DNA of 64,000 nt from Acuticoccus mangrovi (lineage in GTDB: Bacteria > Pseudomonadota > Alphaproteobacteria > Rhizobiales > Amorphaceae), in assembly GCF_016411865.1 (NCBI RefSeq), contig NZ_JAEKJA010000007.1, positions 62,001 to 126,000 of the forward strand, read 5' to 3'. The notes under the pieces were generated by a model that saw only the letters and a program-made list of their open reading frames with translations, did no database searches and had not been told where the DNA came from. The translations under genes and the position numbers were made by a program. How positions within the stretch are numbered: the first letter of the stretch is position 1; each line of letters begins with the position of its first letter. This document shows, one piece after another, positions 61,637 to 64,000 of the stretch.

Positions 61637-62356
61637 GTGCAGCCCCACGACGGCTTTGGCCCCGGCGCGTTCTGGCCTACGGAGGACGAGCTCGCCTCCA
61701 CCGGCAACACCACGCTGAAGCACCCGGTCTCGCTCGACGGGACGCCCGAGATCGGCAAGCGCTACACGGTGCCCGCCCGCCAGGGCCTCGCCGTGCGCCT
61801 CAAGAAGGGCGAGCAGGTGCGGGTGATCAACACCCACGGCACGCAGGTCGTCGATTCCTGGGCCTTCAACGCCGCCGACCCGACCGAGTTCATGTCCATG
61901 GAGCACATGCGCCAAGGGATCAACGGCATCATCCCTAAGCCCGGCGACGGCCTCATGACCAACAAGCGCCGGCCGATCCTCACCTTCCTGGAAGACACCT
62001 CGCCCGGCATCCACGACACCATCATCGCCGCCTGCGATATCTGGCGCTACCGCAATCTCGGCGTAGAGGGCTACCACGACAGCTGCACCGACAATCTCAG
62101 GATGGCACTGGTGGCGATCGGCTTTCCCGTCGCGGAGGTGCCCTCGCCCTTCAACCTCTTCATGAACATCCCGGTGCGGCCGGACCACTCGATCGGCTGG
62201 GAGCCCACCGTGTCGAAGCCGGGCGACAGCGTGACCTTCCGGGCGGAGATGGACCTCGTCTACGCCGTGTCCGCCTGCCCGCAGGACATCGTGCCGATCA
62301 ACGGCGCGGGCCTCGCCCCCGTCGACGCCCATCTCGAAGTGCTGGCGGAGGCCTGA
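61637..62356 (+). CDS. DUF1989 (urea/guanidine-carboxylase-associated) protein
   Basis: A 239-residue protein with the DUF1989 patterns YTVPARQGLAVRLKKGEQVRVINTHGTQVVDSWAF, then SMEHMRQG, and CDIWRYRNLGVEGYHDSCTDNL (each seen in part), which carries the family Cys and His residues. Two related subunits form carboxyguanidine deiminase (CgdAB) beside guanidine carboxylase; here there is only one. GTG 61637 is chosen because GGAG stands six bases upstream and the nearby ATG is out of frame. It ends 2 bp before the creatininase gene. Confidence 0.86.
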   Translation: MQPHDGFGPGAFWPTEDELASTGNTTLKHPVSLDGTPEIGKRYTVPARQGLAVRLKKGEQVRVINTHGTQVVDSWAFNAADPTEFMSMEHMRQGINGIIPKPGDGLMTNKRRPILTFLEDTSPGIHDTIIAACDIWRYRNLGVEGYHDSCTDNLRMALVAIGFPVAEVPSPFNLFMNIPVRPDHSIGWEPTVSKPGDSVTFRAEMDLVYAVSACPQDIVPINGAGLAPVDAHLEVLAEA

Positions 62357-62358
62357 TC

Positions 62359-63126
62359 ATGACCGTGCGAATGGCCGACATGGCCTGGCCCGAATACGAG
62401 AAGCGCATCAAGGCCGGCGCGGTGGTGATCCTGCCGGTGGGCTCGATCGAGCAGCACTCCTACCACCTGCCGCTCGGCGTCGACCGCTACCTTCCCGCCC
62501 TCGTCGCGGAGCGGGCGGCGGAGGAGCTCGGCGCGATCGTCGCCGAGCCGGTGCTCTACGGCGCCCGCTCGCAGATGCGCATGGGCGGCGGCCAGACCTA
62601 TCCCGGCACCACCAGCCTGTCGCCGGTGACGCTGATGCACGTCATCCGCGACGTGCTCACCGCCTTCATCGCGCACGGGGCCAAGAAGATCGTGGTGTGC
62701 AACGGGCACTACGAGAACATGATGTTCACCTTCGAGGGCATCGACATGGCCCTCAAGGACGCCAAGATGCTCGGCGTCGACGACGTGCGCGTGATGCGGT
62801 TCGAATATTGGGACTACATGACCCGCGAGACCATCGACGCCCTGTTCCCCGACGGCTATCCGGGGATGGAGCTGGAGCATGCCGCGCTCATCGAGACCTC
62901 GCTGATGCTCCACTTCCGCCCCGACCTCGTCGACATGAGCAAGCTGCCCAACGAGAGCGCCGGGGACTTTCCCGCCTACGACATCTTTCCCGCCACGCGG
63001 GAGGGGGTGCCGCCCTCGGGCGCCCTGTCGCCGCCCAACCGGGCGCGGGCGGAGTACGGGGCGCGGATCGCGGGCGACTGCGTGAAGGGCATCGTCGCCG
63101 ACATTCGCAAGGTGTTCGGCGCCTGA
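62359..63126 (+). CDS. Creatininase (creatinine amidohydrolase), paralogue 3
   Basis: A 255-residue protein that fits true creatininase along its whole length: Glu31 and His33 (SIEQHSYHLPLGVD), Asp42, His117 and Glu119 in NGHYEN, and Glu179 in HAALIETSLML. Trp151 (EYWDY) and the endings FPAYDIFP and SGALS are also creatininase-like. These are the two-metal ligands for hydrolysing creatinine to creatine. Paralogues 1 and 2 lack Glu119. As last gene of the operon it gives the best clue to the pathway; a closely related cyclic amide cannot be excluded. Confidence 0.88.
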   Translation: MTVRMADMAWPEYEKRIKAGAVVILPVGSIEQHSYHLPLGVDRYLPALVAERAAEELGAIVAEPVLYGARSQMRMGGGQTYPGTTSLSPVTLMHVIRDVLTAFIAHGAKKIVVCNGHYENMMFTFEGIDMALKDAKMLGVDDVRVMRFEYWDYMTRETIDALFPDGYPGMELEHAALIETSLMLHFRPDLVDMSKLPNESAGDFPAYDIFPATREGVPPSGALSPPNRARAEYGARIAGDCVKGIVADIRKVFGA

Positions 63127-63218
63127 GGCAAAGGGCGACGCGTGATCCGCCTTGCGAAGGTGGGAAGGCTGTGCTCACCCTTGCCACACGCAAGAATAGG
63201 CGAACAGGGGAGTTCTCC

Positions 63219-64000
63219 ATGAAGACCAGCATGATGGCGCTCATCGGTGCCGCCGCGCTCGCCGCGGCCACCCCGGCTCTGGCCGACGATGCCAAGATCG
63301 GCGTGCTGCTCGGATTCACCGGCCCGCTCGAGAGCCTCGCGCCCGACATCGCCTCCGGTGCCGAGCTCGCGATCTCCGAGGTATCGGAATCCGGCAAGCT
63401 GCTCGACGGCACCACCGTCACCGCCGTCCGCGGCGATTCCACCTGTATCGACGCCGGCGCCGCGACGGCCGCCGCCGAGCGCCTCATTACCTCCGATGGC
63501 GTCGCGGGCATCGTCGGCGCCATGTGCTCCGGCGCGACCACCGCGGCGCTGCAGAATGCGGCCCTGCCGAACGGCGTGGTAATGATTTCCCCGTCCGCCA
63601 CGTCGCCGGCCCTCTCCACGGTGGAGGACAACGGCCTCTTCTTCCGCACCGCCCCGTCCGACGCACGTCAGGGCGAGATCATCGCCGACATGCTGACCGA
63701 GCGCGGCATCAAGGAGGTGGCGCTCACCTACACCAACAACGACTACGGCAAGGGTCTCGCCGACGCCATCGCGGGGGCCGTCGAGAAGGCCGGCGGCACG
63801 ATCACCATCAACGCCCCCCACGAGGACGGCAAGGGCGACTACTCCGCCGAAGTCGCGGCGCTGGCGGCGGCCGGCGGCGAGATGCTGGTGGTGGCCGGCT
63901 ACCTCGACCAGGGCGGCAAGGGCATCATCCAGGCTTCGCTCGATTCGGGCGCGTTCGACACCTTCCTGCTGCCCGACGGCATGGTCGGCGAGGCGCTCGT
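63219..64000 (+). CDS. Branched-chain-amino-acid-type ABC substrate-binding protein (3' end outside window)
   Basis: The first 260 codons of a periplasmic binding protein: signal peptide (MMALIGAAALAAATPALAD), then IGVLLGFTGPLESLAPDIASGAELAISEV, VTAVRGDSTCIDAGAAT and VVMISPSATSPALS, the LivJ/LivK type I fold. Cys residues in DSTCID and GAMCSGA may form a disulfide. ATG 63219 has GGGGAG seven bases upstream. It is 92 bp after the creatininase gene and may start a new importer operon for amides or amino acids. Confidence 0.88.
   Translation, partial: MKTSMMALIGAAALAAATPALADDAKIGVLLGFTGPLESLAPDIASGAELAISEVSESGKLLDGTTVTAVRGDSTCIDAGAATAAAERLITSDGVAGIVGAMCSGATTAALQNAALPNGVVMISPSATSPALSTVEDNGLFFRTAPSDARQGEIIADMLTERGIKEVALTYTNNDYGKGLADAIAGAVEKAGGTITINAPHEDGKGDYSAEVAALAAAGGEMLVVAGYLDQGGKGIIQASLDSGAFDTFLLPDGMVGEAL

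Overview
The window reads as chromosomal DNA of a high-GC alphaproteobacterium, most likely of the order Hyphomicrobiales (Rhizobiales). The reasons are the very GC-rich coding sequence with G/C-ending codons, operons stitched together by four-base ATGA stop/start overlaps, a palindromic intergenic element of the tagagca...tgctcta type, and a gene repertoire typical of such soil or marine heterotrophs (many ABC importers, amidohydrolases, a MoxR/DUF58 envelope module). I cannot place a genus. No rRNA, tRNA, CRISPR array, insertion sequence or prophage was recognised.

Region 1 (1-17.4 kb) is a surface or extracellular polysaccharide locus. A ten-gene minus-strand run (12908 down to 2266) holds an O-antigen-polymerase-like membrane protein, five glycosyltransferases, an FkbM methyltransferase, two acyltransferases and a UDP-glucuronate decarboxylase. 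Around it lie a UDP-glucuronate 4-epimerase (cut by the window edge), a Wzx-type flippase, a nucleotide-sugar dehydrogenase, a second epimerase and a parallel beta-helix protein. No priming transferase or Wza/Wzc export gene is in view.

Region 2 (17.4-26.1 kb) runs on the minus strand: an aminotransferase, an EamA exporter, a MarR regulator, then a translationally coupled operon of an NMT1/THI5-type ABC importer, a cytosine-deaminase-type amidohydrolase, an FAD-linked oxidase and a quinone-reductase-type flavoprotein. It looks like uptake and breakdown of a small N-heterocycle. Region 3 (26.2-35 kb), plus strand, has a Rid-family protein, a small exported peptide, a creatininase-family hydrolase and a complete oligopeptide-type ABC importer whose operon carries a homocysteine-methyltransferase-like protein without its zinc cysteines, then a GNAT acetyltransferase.

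Region 4 (35-46.3 kb) is housekeeping-like: the MoxR-DUF58-DUF4159-large membrane protein module, then DUF1285, CoA pyrophosphatase and DUF6111 genes, and a PAS-containing chemoreceptor. Region 5 (46.3-55 kb) starts with a 19-bp tandem array and a degenerate flavoprotein, then LysR and AraC regulators. Divergent from these is an exported module of arylsulfatase, HAD phosphatase and two outer-membrane beta-barrels.

Region 6 (55-64 kb) is the most interesting. It combines a gamma-glutamylmethylamide-synthetase-like enzyme, two creatininase-family hydrolases (one matching true creatinine amidohydrolase at every visible metal-site position), an ABC importer resembling those next to urea/guanidine carboxylases, two short-chain dehydrogenases and a DUF1989 protein. 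The window ends inside a branched-chain-amino-acid-type binding protein. Together these suggest uptake and degradation of a guanidino, creatinine-like or methylamide nitrogen compound. A further theme is that three of the six tail-to-tail gene junctions carry short tandem repeats, two of which repeat the end of an adjoining gene, and two others carry perfect hairpins.
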